64,000 nt of DNA from CAG-411 sp050875145 (GCA_050875145.1 JBNMLH010000002.1:202144-266143); one strand, 5' to 3'. Counted from the stretch's first letter, positions 51,405 through 59,952 are shown. Made by a program: numbers and translations. The notes: generated from the sequence alone by a model not told the origin.

Positions 51405-52508
51405 ATGGAAGATAAAACAATAAAAAAACTTACATCTATGACGGAAAAGATGTATACTTCTCTGACCGGGCAGATGAAATATGGGTATTATGCAATTTGG
51501 AATCCAAGATTTCAAGAACTTAAGATGATAATGGAGGCAATGCTTGAAGACTATAGTCATTGCAAAAAAGGAAAGATATTACAAAATCAGTATGATGAAT
51601 TATTAAGATGTCAAAAACGTGCTTTAGAGCTTCCTACTGAAGTGTTCGAGGTTGGAAATTTAGAGGCTATGACATATGTTCAGGAAGAAGTGCCAAAAGT
51701 ATTTACAGAAATTCGTGATGCACTTAGGACAGGATTAGATAAGTATGACCGGGTAGAGGGAAGAATAGAAGAATTTTATGTTTATGAAAAAAGATTTATT
51801 AGTGCAAGTAGTACATTGGTAGATGATTATAAACACAAACTTCAAAACCGCATAAAACAAAATATTGAAAAGGTACGTCAATTTGAAGGTCTGTCAGAAG
51901 ATGAAAGACGATATTTCATGACACATGTATTATTTTTCGATGAGGGAAAAATTGAAAATACCATTTTGGAATATTTAAATGAGGCAGAGCAAAAGGTTGT
52001 GGCAGAGGCATTAGAGATAGAACAGGATGCGATTGTTTTTCCGAATATGATTGAACAAGAAGAGAGTAGAGAATATGTGCACCAATATCGTTTGGAAAAT
52101 GCAAAGTCCAATCCGAAGGAGCTGAGTATTAGTAGAAAAATACTAAAGCAGGGTGAAATTGAGAATAAATTTGAAACTTGGTTTAACAATTTATTAGGAG
52201 AGGAATCTTCGGTTGGAAGATTGATAAATGAAGGGCATAAGATTTATGGGCGGCCTATTGAAGAACAAATGTTTACTGCAATGGAAAATGTAATAGACGG
52301 AAATCTAGGAAATTTGAAAATGACAGAAATGATTGAGGCATATAAGGAGGAATGTATTGCAATAAGAGAAAAATCATTTCTAGAGTTTTATGGGGATTAT
52401 AAAGAAGTCGAAAATTTATTATTTATTGTAGAAAAGGCATTGCAGATTTTTCCTGAATGGGAAACGCGTGATGTCAGTATTGCAGATATTATTTTAGGGG
52501 AATATTAA
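51405..52508 (+). CDS. Helical cytoplasmic protein of unknown function
   Basis: A 367-residue soluble protein without signal or membrane segments, rich in Glu and Lys and mainly alpha-helical. Recognisable only as a partner of the preceding coiled-coil gene (11-base gap, GAGGGTAAT as ribosome binding site). It has no Walker, metal-binding or DNA-binding motif that I can see. Stretches such as WNPRFQELKMIMEAMLEDY and GRPIEEQMFTAMENVIDG could be used for homology searches. A hairpin resembling a terminator follows its stop. Confidence 0.65.
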   Translation: MEDKTIKKLTSMTEKMYTSLTGQMKYGYYAIWNPRFQELKMIMEAMLEDYSHCKKGKILQNQYDELLRCQKRALELPTEVFEVGNLEAMTYVQEEVPKVFTEIRDALRTGLDKYDRVEGRIEEFYVYEKRFISASSTLVDDYKHKLQNRIKQNIEKVRQFEGLSEDERRYFMTHVLFFDEGKIENTILEYLNEAEQKVVAEALEIEQDAIVFPNMIEQEESREYVHQYRLENAKSNPKELSISRKILKQGEIENKFETWFNNLLGEESSVGRLINEGHKIYGRPIEEQMFTAMENVIDGNLGNLKMTEMIEAYKEECIAIREKSFLEFYGDYKEVENLLFIVEKALQIFPEWETRDVSIADIILGEY

Positions 52509-52511
52509 AGA

Positions 52512-52567
52512 GGGATGCAGGAAGAGTAAGTTACTGTTATAGTGGCTGTTTTTCCTGCATCCTTTTT
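52512..52567 (+). terminator. Terminator after the coiled-coil gene pair
   Basis: GGATGCAGGAA and TTCCTGCATCC, 11 bp, enclose a loop of about 28 bases and are followed by TTTTT. The long loop makes it less certain than others here. Confidence 0.65.
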
Positions 52568-52632
52568 ACTCTATGGGAGGGCATTTTATAGAGCTTAATT
52601 ATCTGGTTTATTCTAAAAGGAGATGAAAGAAG

Positions 52633-53736
52633 ATGAAACTAATCCATTGTGCAGACTTGCATCTAGGATCAAATTTAACCACGAATTTAACGGCAGAACA
52701 GGCTCAAAAAAGAAATTACGAGTTGATTGAGAATTTTGAAAATATGATTCAATACGGAATAAAAGAACAGGTACATGCCATTTTGCTTTCTGGAGATGTG
52801 TTTGATACAACACAGCCGCCCATGTGGGCTGCAACAGCATGTTTGGAGTTGGTTCAGAGATATTCGGAAATAGAATTTTTTTATTTGCGTGGAAATCATG
52901 ATCGTCATTTATGGGAAAAGGAAAGAAAAGAGGGAGGATTGCCTACGAATCTTCATATGTTTGATAGGAATTGGGTCAGTTATGAATGTGGCGATATTGT
53001 TATAACGGGAGTAGAATGTAAAGGGGAGTCCTTATATGAACAGGTGAAAACACTTGATTTAAAAGAGGAGCAACTCAATATTGTTATGTTGCATGGTGCA
53101 ATTATAGAGAATAGTCATACTATAATCACAGAGGATGTAGTACCCATTGAATTATTCAGAAATAGGAACATTGATTATTTGGCTTTGGGGCATATCCATT
53201 CTTTTTTTGAAGGATACCTTGATCAGAGAGGTCGATATTGTTATAGCGGATGTCTGGAGGGAAGGGGATTTGATGAATGTGGACAGAAGGGTTTTGTGCT
53301 TCTTGACTTAAAGGAAAGTCAGATTACAACTAGCTTTGTGCCTTGGGGAAAACGAAAACTGTATGAAATAGAAGTGCCTGTGGATGGTTGCATGACAACG
53401 TTGGAAATTGCAAGAAAAATAGATGATAGTTTGAAAGATAGCAAGGTATCTAGGGAAGATTACATAAAGATATGTTTAGTTGGACAGGTTGACGTAGAAT
53501 GTGAAAAAAATATTTTGTATTTGCAGCAAAAGTGGAGTGAACAGTTTTTTTGTTTTCAATTAGAGGATAGTACAAAACTTATAATAGATTACAATGATTT
53601 TTTGTTTGATGAAAGTCTAAAGGGCGAATTTGTAAGAAAGATTCAAAGGATGGAGTTGCCGGAAGATGATAAAATTGCGATGATTCGATACGGAATATTG
53701 GCACTTTCCGGAGAGGAGATAACAGAATGCGATTGA
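52633..53736 (+). CDS. YhaO/SbcD-like metallophosphoesterase (DNA nuclease family)
   Basis: A 367-residue calcineurin-like phosphoesterase of the SbcD/Mre11/YhaO family. All metal-binding motifs are present: IHCADLHLGSN, LLSGDVFDTTQ, LRGNHDRHLW, MLHGAI and LALGHIHSF. The C-terminal 120 residues form the capping/helical part. The family comprises Mn-dependent exo/endonucleases that work with an SMC-like ATPase, here the next gene, which overlaps by 10 bases. By analogy with B. subtilis YhaO-YhaN the pair probably acts in DNA end processing or repair. AAGGAG precedes the ATG. Confidence 0.9.
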   Translation: MKLIHCADLHLGSNLTTNLTAEQAQKRNYELIENFENMIQYGIKEQVHAILLSGDVFDTTQPPMWAATACLELVQRYSEIEFFYLRGNHDRHLWEKERKEGGLPTNLHMFDRNWVSYECGDIVITGVECKGESLYEQVKTLDLKEEQLNIVMLHGAIIENSHTIITEDVVPIELFRNRNIDYLALGHIHSFFEGYLDQRGRYCYSGCLEGRGFDECGQKGFVLLDLKESQITTSFVPWGKRKLYEIEVPVDGCMTTLEIARKIDDSLKDSKVSREDYIKICLVGQVDVECEKNILYLQQKWSEQFFCFQLEDSTKLIIDYNDFLFDESLKGEFVRKIQRMELPEDDKIAMIRYGILALSGEEITECD

Positions 53737-55919
53737 TTAGTTGTCATATTGAAAATTTTGGAAAATTGAAAAATGTGGATATAAATTTTCAACAGGGACT
53801 TAACCAGATTTGTGAAAAAAATGGTTGGGGGAAAAGTACTTTTACAGCATTTTTAAAAGTAATGTTCTATGGTTTTGCAAAAGAAAGAAAGCGTTCCAAA
53901 GGAATACGAGAAAGAAAAAAATTTAAGCCATGGCAGGGGGGAGTATATGGAGGAAGTATCCTTTTTGAAACAAATGGACAATACTATCAGATAGAGAGAA
54001 ACTTTGGAGAAAGTCCAAGAGAGGATCAGTTTGTTTTAAGAGATGCAAAAACAGGAATGTTGTCTACGGCGTTTGATAATAATATAGGAAAGGAATTATT
54101 TCAATTAGATGAGGATTCTTTTCAAAAGACAATTTATGTATCTCAACTAGATTGTGTCACATTGGCGACTGATAATATACATGCAAAAATAGGAAATCTT
54201 ACACAGCAGATGTATGATTTGAATCATTATTCGGAGGCAAGTGAATTACTACAAAAAAAAATAAATCAACTGACACCAAAGCGCAAGACAGGGTTACTAG
54301 CAAAGTTACAAATACAGGTCTACCAATATCAAAATATGATTTTGGATAGAGAACGAAAAAGAAGTGAACGCGAAGAATTGCAGGGACAGTATATAGAAAG
54401 CAAACGGGAACATGAACTTGTTTTAGCAAAACATGAGAAGTTGAAAAAACAAATTTTGGAGTATGGAGATAGAAAAGAGAGAGAAGCTAACTTACTGCTA
54501 TATAAGGAATTAACTGGACGGGAACAAGAAAAGGAGAGAGAATTAGAAAAAATTGAGGAAAATTTTACGGCAGGATTTCCAGAACTGGAGGAAATAAAAC
54601 ATATCATTTCTTTTGCGGAACAGGAACAATTAGAGCAAGTAAAAATAGAACAGAATCCTGTGACGGAACAGGAAGAAAAGCTATGGAATTTTGTGCAGGA
54701 AAATTGGGATGGTCTACCAGATAGAGAAAATATTAATAAATGTATGGAACAGTTGGAATATGCGGAAGAGGAGGCGATATCTTATCTGTTGTGGGTCGGT
54801 GTAGGAATGGCAGTGGCAGGCATTGTTGTTTGCTTTTGGAAACCACTATTTGGAATCATATTATTTTTGGCAGGAATTATATTAAGTATAATGGTGAAAA
54901 AGAAAATAATATTTATGGAAGATGAAGAACAAAAAAAAGATGAAAGCGATAGTCATACAAATGATATAGATATAGAAGCGTTTTTACAGGCATATCCGAT
55001 TATGGAAGAAAAGGAAGTGCAGGAACATTTATATACGTTGCAGGGAATGTTGGGGGAATTGCAGAGTTTAAAAAAGCGGATTGAAGCACGAGAGAATGGG
55101 GAAAAAGTGAGAGAAATGTGCGAAAAGGAAATAAACAAATTTTTTGAAACCTATCATTTGCCCCAAGAAGAAAATAAATTAAAACAGTTGAGAAAATTGG
55201 AAAATTTATTGGAAAAATATTATTCTGTTATGGAGGAATATGAAATTGCCCGGGGGAAAAGAGAAAGTTTTGAAAGACAGAATAAAATAAGAAAAAATAT
55301 TTCCAATTCAGATAGCGTATGTATGGACATTCAAGATATGCAAAGAAATATGCAGGAGTGTGAGAAAAAATTAGAACAGATACAAGAAAAACTTACGGCG
55401 TTAGAGAAACAAATTGCATTATTAGATGAGGCTGCAGAAGAGGAATTTGAATTAAAACAAAAATTGGAAAGGTTATTTCAAAATATAGAAAAACGACAGC
55501 ATCAATATGACTTACTAAAAATGACAAAAGACACCTTACAGCAGGCAAAAGAGTCTTTAACTGCAAAATATAAAAATCCATTGCAACAATCCTTTGATAA
55601 ATATATATCAGTTGTTGATGAGAGGATGTCGGGTACATTGTCCATGGATGTTAATATGCAGGTGTATATGCAAGAATATGGGATGGGAAGGGATAGTCAA
55701 ACGTTGAGTGCGGGATATCAGGATTTGATTGGAATATGTCTTCGATTGGCTATGGTAGATGCGATGTATCAACGGGATGTGCCGTTTTTGATTTTAGATG
55801 ATCCTTTTGTTAATTTGGATGATGATAAATTAGAGGGGGCAAAAAGACTATTGAAAAAAACAGCAGAACAATATCAGATTATTTATTGCTGCTGTCAAGA
55901 GAGCAGGTGTTTAGAATAA
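53727..55919 (+). CDS. YhaN/SbcC-like ATPase with membrane hairpin in its coiled coil
   Basis: A 730-residue SMC/Rad50-type ATPase, shorter than SbcC (about 1000). The N-terminal half-site has the P-loop NGWGKSTFTAF (about 34-44), where the first Gly of the classical GxxxxGKS is Glu. The middle is coiled coil (about 170-330 and 400-620) interrupted by two hydrophobic helices (about 350-392; YLLWVGVGMAVAGIVV and IILFLAGIILSIMV). The C-terminal half has the ABC signature LSAGYQDLIG and Walker B FLILDDPFVNLDD. The membrane hairpin in place of a zinc-hook recalls B. subtilis YhaN and would tether the complex to the membrane. Confidence 0.88.
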   Translation: MRLISCHIENFGKLKNVDINFQQGLNQICEKNGWGKSTFTAFLKVMFYGFAKERKRSKGIRERKKFKPWQGGVYGGSILFETNGQYYQIERNFGESPREDQFVLRDAKTGMLSTAFDNNIGKELFQLDEDSFQKTIYVSQLDCVTLATDNIHAKIGNLTQQMYDLNHYSEASELLQKKINQLTPKRKTGLLAKLQIQVYQYQNMILDRERKRSEREELQGQYIESKREHELVLAKHEKLKKQILEYGDRKEREANLLLYKELTGREQEKERELEKIEENFTAGFPELEEIKHIISFAEQEQLEQVKIEQNPVTEQEEKLWNFVQENWDGLPDRENINKCMEQLEYAEEEAISYLLWVGVGMAVAGIVVCFWKPLFGIILFLAGIILSIMVKKKIIFMEDEEQKKDESDSHTNDIDIEAFLQAYPIMEEKEVQEHLYTLQGMLGELQSLKKRIEARENGEKVREMCEKEINKFFETYHLPQEENKLKQLRKLENLLEKYYSVMEEYEIARGKRESFERQNKIRKNISNSDSVCMDIQDMQRNMQECEKKLEQIQEKLTALEKQIALLDEAAEEEFELKQKLERLFQNIEKRQHQYDLLKMTKDTLQQAKESLTAKYKNPLQQSFDKYISVVDERMSGTLSMDVNMQVYMQEYGMGRDSQTLSAGYQDLIGICLRLAMVDAMYQRDVPFLILDDPFVNLDDDKLEGAKRLLKKTAEQYQIIYCCCQESRCLE

Positions 55920-55925
55920 ATTTTT

Positions 55926-55963
55926 GGAGGTGTCAGAACTTTTGTTTTGGCACCTCTGTTTTT
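55926..55963 (+). terminator. Terminator after the YhaN-like gene
   Basis: GGAGGTG..CA and TG..CACCTCT pair around a loop of about 12 bases, then GTTTTT. Confidence 0.8.
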
Positions 55964-56017
55964 ACTTTATAAGGAAATTTGCTTTTATAGAGTAAAAAAT
56001 ATTTTGCAACAAAACCG

Positions 56018-56401
56018 TTATTCATTGTTTGGCGTATTGTTCGATAAGAAGTGATTTTTCATGGCTTCAAAAGTTTCTTCGCTGATATAATGCTCCACGC
56101 GGCAGGCATCTTTTCGTGCAACATCTTCAGATACACCAAGTTGCATGAAAATAGAAGAAATAACCTGATGACGTTCATACATGCGTTCTGCAATTTCTAA
56201 TCCTTTACTTGTTAAAGAAATACGATTGTTTTCATCAACTGTTACATAGCCGTCTTGTCGAAAACGTTTAATGACAACAGATACACTTGCACGAGCATAG
56301 CCAAAATAGTTACAAATATCTGTTGCACGTACACTTTCTTGTTTTTTAGATAATACTAATATCGATTCTAAATAATCTTCTCCAGATTCTTTTATTTGCA
56401 T
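56018..56401 (-). CDS. DtxR/MntR-family metal-dependent repressor
   Basis: A 127-residue regulator of the iron/manganese-dependent DtxR family, short form without the SH3-like third domain. Winged HTH about 5-65 (ESGEDYLESILVLSKKQESV and ATDICNYFGYARASVSVVIK, then GYVTVDENNRISLT), and a dimerisation/metal domain with ERHQVISSIFMQLGV, DACRVEHYIS and the late His. The Glu-His pairs typical of the metal sites are visible (RVEHYIS). It is divergent from feoA-feoA-feoB, whose promoter region carries three inverted repeats, so it is probably the ferrous iron sensor. Confidence 0.9.
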   Translation of the reverse strand: MQIKESGEDYLESILVLSKKQESVRATDICNYFGYARASVSVVIKRFRQDGYVTVDENNRISLTSKGLEIAERMYERHQVISSIFMQLGVSEDVARKDACRVEHYISEETFEAMKNHFLSNNTPNNE

Positions 56402-56555
56402 TGTATTAACACCTTTCTTTTATTTTCCTTCATTTGTTTATGATGACTTTCAAAAATTAAAAACTAACCTGTTTGGTGTTGAAAGTATGACCTATTTTAT
56501 TGTAACAGACTTTAAAAAAAATATCAAAAGAAAAAAGCTTTTTGATAAAAAACGC

Positions 56556-56584
56556 TTGACAAAATAGTTAGTTTATTCTAACAT
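56556..56584 (+). promoter_or_regulatory. Promoter of the feo operon
   Basis: TTGACA, 17-base spacer, TAACAT. The first TTAG-N6-CTAA repeat lies within the spacer and the start of the -10, so a bound repressor would exclude RNA polymerase. Confidence 0.7.
56567..56582. promoter_or_regulatory. Feo operator 1 (inverted repeat over the promoter)
   Basis: GTTAG, TTTATT, CTAAC: perfect 5-bp arms with a 6-base spacer. Resembles the DtxR/IdeR box core (TTAGG..CCTAA). Confidence 0.65.
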
Positions 56585-56592
56585 ATGGAGTG

Positions 56593-56614
56593 GGTGTTAG
56601 AAGTCGCTAACACC
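56593..56614. promoter_or_regulatory. Feo operator 2 (perfect 8-bp inverted repeat)
   Basis: GGTGTTAG, AAGTCG, CTAACACC: the longest of the three copies, just downstream of the likely transcription start. Same TTAG-N6-CTAA core and spacing as copies 1 and 3. Confidence 0.65.
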
Positions 56615-56632
56615 TATAAAAAAGTGGAAGGG

Positions 56633-56646
56633 TTAGTATAGACTAA
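56633..56646. promoter_or_regulatory. Feo operator 3 (inverted repeat in the leader)
   Basis: TTAG, TATAGA, CTAA. The third copy with the same core and spacer length, 36 bases (centre to centre) after copy 2 and about 25 bases before feoA. Confidence 0.55.
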
Positions 56647-56670
56647 TTTTTTCAGAAACGGAGGTGCACC

Positions 56671-56883
56671 ATGATGCCATTAACTATGTGTAATGTTGGA
56701 GAAAGTAACACAATTAAAAAAATTGGTGGAAAAGAAGAGACTAGAAAATTTTTAGAAAGCTTAGGCTTTGTTGTTGGTTCACCAGTTATGATTGTTTCAG
56801 ATATTGGTGGTAACTTAATTGTAAATATTAAGGAATCTAGAGTTGCTGTAAGTAAAGAGATGGCAATTAAGATAATGATTTAA
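56671..56883 (+). CDS. feoA: FeoA-domain protein (first copy)
   Basis: A 70-residue SH3-like FeoA domain: MPLTMCNVGESNTIKKIGG, LESLGFVVGSPVMIVSDIGG, and NIKESRVAVSKEMAIKIMI. FeoA is a small cytoplasmic partner of the ferrous iron transporter FeoB. Two adjacent ATGs (56671 and 56674) follow GGAGGTG. The second feoA starts 12 bases after its stop. Tandem FeoA genes are common in clostridia. Confidence 0.9.
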   Translation: MMPLTMCNVGESNTIKKIGGKEETRKFLESLGFVVGSPVMIVSDIGGNLIVNIKESRVAVSKEMAIKIMI

Positions 56884-56895
56884 AGTAGGAGGAAA

Positions 56896-57123
56896 TTGCA
56901 CATGAGTACATTGCGAAATGCCAAGGTAGGAGACACTGTAAAGGTAAAAAAAATACAGGGTGCAGGTGCAGTAAAGAAGAGAATTATGGATATGGGCATT
57001 ACAAAAGGAGTAGAGATCTTTGTCCGTAAGGTTGCACCATTGGGTGATCCTGTAGAAATTACAGTTAGAGGTTACGAATTATCTCTTCGTAAAGTAGACG
57101 CTGAGATGATTGAAGTAGAATAA
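56896..57123 (+). CDS. feoA: FeoA-domain protein (second copy)
   Basis: A 75-residue FeoA domain, closer to the classical type: TLRNAKVGDTVKVKKIQGAG, VKKRIMDMGITKGVEIFVRK, APLGDPVEITVRGYELSLRK. An AGGAGG precedes the ATG. The 97-base gap to feoB contains three small hairpins. The two copies differ strongly, which suggests separate roles with FeoB. Confidence 0.93.
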   Translation: MHMSTLRNAKVGDTVKVKKIQGAGAVKKRIMDMGITKGVEIFVRKVAPLGDPVEITVRGYELSLRKVDAEMIEVE

Positions 57124-57216
57124 AGAGTGTCTTTAAAGAATAAAAGAAATAAAAAGAAAGGAAAGAAGCAAACAAATATCTTTTATTCTTCCGTTTGCGT
57201 CTTAAATTTTTAAGAC
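57122..57216 (+). promoter_or_regulatory. Structured spacer between feoA and feoB
   Basis: Three inverted repeats in 95 bases: TAAAGA..TCTTTA (57122-57136), GCAAAC..GTTTGC (57168-57198) and GTCTTAAA..TTTAAGAC (57199-57216), the last ending just before the feoB ribosome binding site. They may tune FeoB expression relative to FeoA or protect the message. Confidence 0.4.
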
Positions 57217-57228
57217 AGGGTGGTAAAA

Positions 57229-59715
57229 ATGGGAATTAAAATTGCATTGGCAGGAAATCCAAACTGTGGAAAGACTACATTGTTTAACGCATTAACAGGT
57301 TCTAATCAGTTCGTAGGTAACTGGCCAGGAGTAACAGTAGAAAAAAAGGAAGGTAAATTAAAATATGACAAGGATGTAACAATTACTGACTTGCCAGGTA
57401 TTTATTCCTTATCTCCTTATACTCTGGAGGAAGTAGTTGCTAGAAACTATTTGATTGATGAAAGACCAGAAGCAATATTAAATATTGTGGACGGAAGTAA
57501 CTTGGAGCGTAACTTGTATTTGACTACGCAGTTAGTTGAACTTGGAATTCCGGTTGTATTAGCCATCAATATGATGGATATTGTAAAAAAGAATGGGGAT
57601 AAAATTAATACATCAAAGCTTGCAGAAGAACTTGGGGTTGATGTTTTTGAAATCTCAGCTTTAAAGGGACAGGGAATTGAAGAGGCAGCAAAAAAGGCAG
57701 TTGAGGTTGCAAAGAAGGCAAATCATATAGAACCAAGACATCGTTTTGAAGGCTCTGTAGAGCATGCATTGGCACATATCGAGGAGTTACTTCTTCACAA
57801 TATGCCTGCAGAACAGCAGCGCTGGTATGCGATTAAGCTGTTTGAACGTGATGAAAAGATTATTGAAAAATTAAAAGTTACAGAGGAACAGATAAAACAT
57901 ATTGAACAGGACATTGCTTCCTGCGAAAAAGAGATGGATGATGATGCGGAAAGTATTATCACATCAGAGCGTTATATATATATTGGAAGTATTATTGACA
58001 AGTGCTTAAAGAAAAATAAAAAAGGTAGCATGACAACTTCAGATAAGATTGACCGAATTGTTACAAATCGTTTCTTAGCACTTCCAATTTTTGCAGTTAT
58101 CATGTTTATTGTTTATTACATATCTGTAACTACAGTTGGTACGGTTGCAACGGACTGGGCAAATGATGGAGTGTTTGGTGATGGATGGTATCTGTGTGGA
58201 ATTGGTAGAAGTGATTATAATGACGATGCAGAACCATATGATGAAGCACTTGCATTAGTAGAAGGTTATATTGCAGGTAGTGCAGATCAAGGTGTAGATA
58301 CAGCAGATGTAGAAGATGCAATCGACAGCGAAGCAGAAGATTATTCTGGAGATAATGCTGTGCAGGCATTAAAAGAATTTGCAGCAACAGCACCAGATGA
58401 AGTTACTTACGAATCAGAAGATGAAGAAACTTTGGAGACTACAGAGGAAAAAGCTTCAAAATCTGATTTAGAAGATGCAATTGGTGTACTTGAGAAGTAC
58501 AAAGGTGAAGCACCAGACCCAGCAGATTATGGAATTTGGATTCCAGGTATCCCAGTATTTATAGAAGCAGGTCTTGATAAGATTGGTTGTGCTGACTGGC
58601 TTAGTGGATTGATTTTAGATGGTATTGTTGCCGGTGTTGGAGCTGTACTTGGTTTCGTTCCACAGATGTTAGTGTTATTTATTTTCCTTGCATTCTTGGA
58701 GGCTTGTGGTTATATGGCTCGTATTGCATTTATCATGGACCGTATTTTCCGCAAATTTGGATTGTCAGGTAAGTCCTTTATTCCAATCTTGATTGGTACA
58801 GGATGTGGTGTTCCAGGTATTATGGCATCAAGAACAATTGAAAATGAGAAGGATCGTCGTATGACAATTATGACAACTACATTTATTCCTTGTGGTGCAA
58901 AACTTCCATTTATTGCGTTGATTGCAGGAGCAATCTTTGGTGGAGCTGCATGGGTAGCACCATGTGCATATTTCATCGGTATTATAGCAATTATTTGTTC
59001 TGGTATTATTTTGAAGAAAACAAAGATGTTTGAAGGAGATCCAGCACCATTCGTTATGGAACTTCCAGCATATCATATGCCTACAGTTGGTAACGTTCTT
59101 AGAAGTATGTGGGAGCGTGGATGGAGTTTCATCAAAAAGGCAGGAACCATTATCTTGTTATCTACAATCGTAGTTTGGTACTTATCATACTTTGGTTTTG
59201 TAGATGGACATTATCAGATGTTAGCAGAAGATCAGATGGATATGAGTATTTTGGCAGCAATCGGTAGAGCTATTGCTTGGATTTTCGCACCATTAGGATG
59301 GGGAAATTGGCAGGCAGCGGTAGGTGCTGTAACAGGTTTAGTAGCAAAAGAAAATATCGTTGCTACTCTTGGAATTTTGTATACAACAGAAGATGCTAGT
59401 GCGATTTCAAATATTGCAACATCATTTGGAGCAAGCACATGCGTTGCAGCAGGTTTCTCATTCCTTGTATTTAACTTATTATGCGCACCATGTTTCGCAG
59501 CAATGGGTGCCATTAAACGTGAAATGAACAATGGTAAATGGACTGCATTTGCTATTGCATATCAGTGTATTTTTGCTTACTTAGTAGCATTATGTATTTA
59601 TAACATTGGCGAATTAGTATTAGCAGGTACATTCCATATTGGATTTATTGTAGCAATTATAATAATTATAGCATTCTTATACTTGCTTTTCCGTCCTGCG
59701 AAAAAGAAAGCGTAA
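57229..59715 (+). CDS. feoB: Ferrous iron transporter FeoB
   Basis: An 828-residue membrane GTPase-transporter for Fe(II). I choose the ATG at 57229 because AGGGTGG lies just upstream; a GTG at 57220 has none. The G domain has GNPNCGKTTLFNALTG (about 9-24), VEKKEGK, DLPGIYSLSP and NMMD. After the helical GDI domain come eight or so membrane helices with two Gate repeats (IGTGCGVPGIMASR with FIPCGAKLPFIA; and FLVFNLLCAPCFAAMGAIKRE). A very acidic insert of about 110 residues (about 325-435) sits between the first membrane helices, outside the cell. The tail is basic (RPAKKKA). Confidence 0.97.
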   Translation: MGIKIALAGNPNCGKTTLFNALTGSNQFVGNWPGVTVEKKEGKLKYDKDVTITDLPGIYSLSPYTLEEVVARNYLIDERPEAILNIVDGSNLERNLYLTTQLVELGIPVVLAINMMDIVKKNGDKINTSKLAEELGVDVFEISALKGQGIEEAAKKAVEVAKKANHIEPRHRFEGSVEHALAHIEELLLHNMPAEQQRWYAIKLFERDEKIIEKLKVTEEQIKHIEQDIASCEKEMDDDAESIITSERYIYIGSIIDKCLKKNKKGSMTTSDKIDRIVTNRFLALPIFAVIMFIVYYISVTTVGTVATDWANDGVFGDGWYLCGIGRSDYNDDAEPYDEALALVEGYIAGSADQGVDTADVEDAIDSEAEDYSGDNAVQALKEFAATAPDEVTYESEDEETLETTEEKASKSDLEDAIGVLEKYKGEAPDPADYGIWIPGIPVFIEAGLDKIGCADWLSGLILDGIVAGVGAVLGFVPQMLVLFIFLAFLEACGYMARIAFIMDRIFRKFGLSGKSFIPILIGTGCGVPGIMASRTIENEKDRRMTIMTTTFIPCGAKLPFIALIAGAIFGGAAWVAPCAYFIGIIAIICSGIILKKTKMFEGDPAPFVMELPAYHMPTVGNVLRSMWERGWSFIKKAGTIILLSTIVVWYLSYFGFVDGHYQMLAEDQMDMSILAAIGRAIAWIFAPLGWGNWQAAVGAVTGLVAKENIVATLGILYTTEDASAISNIATSFGASTCVAAGFSFLVFNLLCAPCFAAMGAIKREMNNGKWTAFAIAYQCIFAYLVALCIYNIGELVLAGTFHIGFIVAIIIIIAFLYLLFRPAKKKA

Positions 59716-59742
59716 GTTTTCAAAAAGAAAGGTGGCAGAAAT

Positions 59743-59892
59743 ATGGGATCTATTTTAGGAACTTTAGTTGTATTTTTGATACTGTTGGTTGTAGTGGGAG
59801 CTATTATATGGTCAATGGTAAAGGATAAAAAGAACGGAAAGAGTAGTTGTGGTGGAAATTGCAGTGCTTGTGGTGGACATTGCCATAAATAA
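59743..59892 (+). CDS. FeoB-associated Cys-rich membrane protein
   Basis: A 49-residue protein with one membrane helix (GTLVVFLILLVVVGAIIWSM, about 6-25) and a cytoplasmic-type tail KKNGKSSCGGNCSACGGHC ending HK. It matches the small FeoB-associated Cys-rich family found right after feoB in clostridia. The Cys/His tail could hold iron as it leaves FeoB. AAAGGTGG precedes the ATG, 27 bases after the feoB stop. Confidence 0.85.
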   Translation: MGSILGTLVVFLILLVVVGAIIWSMVKDKKNGKSSCGGNCSACGGHCHK

Positions 59893-59915
59893 AATAGAAG
59901 ATTTGTGCTCACTGG

Positions 59916-59952
59916 AAAGTGTCAGTTATCGAAAGATAATTGGCACTTTTTA
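59916..59952 (+). terminator. Terminator after the feo operon
   Basis: AAGTG..CA.TTATC, GAAA tetraloop, GATAA.TG.CACTT, then TTTTAT. A stable hairpin. Confidence 0.85.

Noticed and set aside
53727..55919. Defence-system SMC/ABC ATPase of the phage-resistance type
   Set aside because: The pairing with an SbcD-like nuclease and the membrane hairpin fit YhaO-YhaN; no defence genes, mobile elements or recombinases are nearby.
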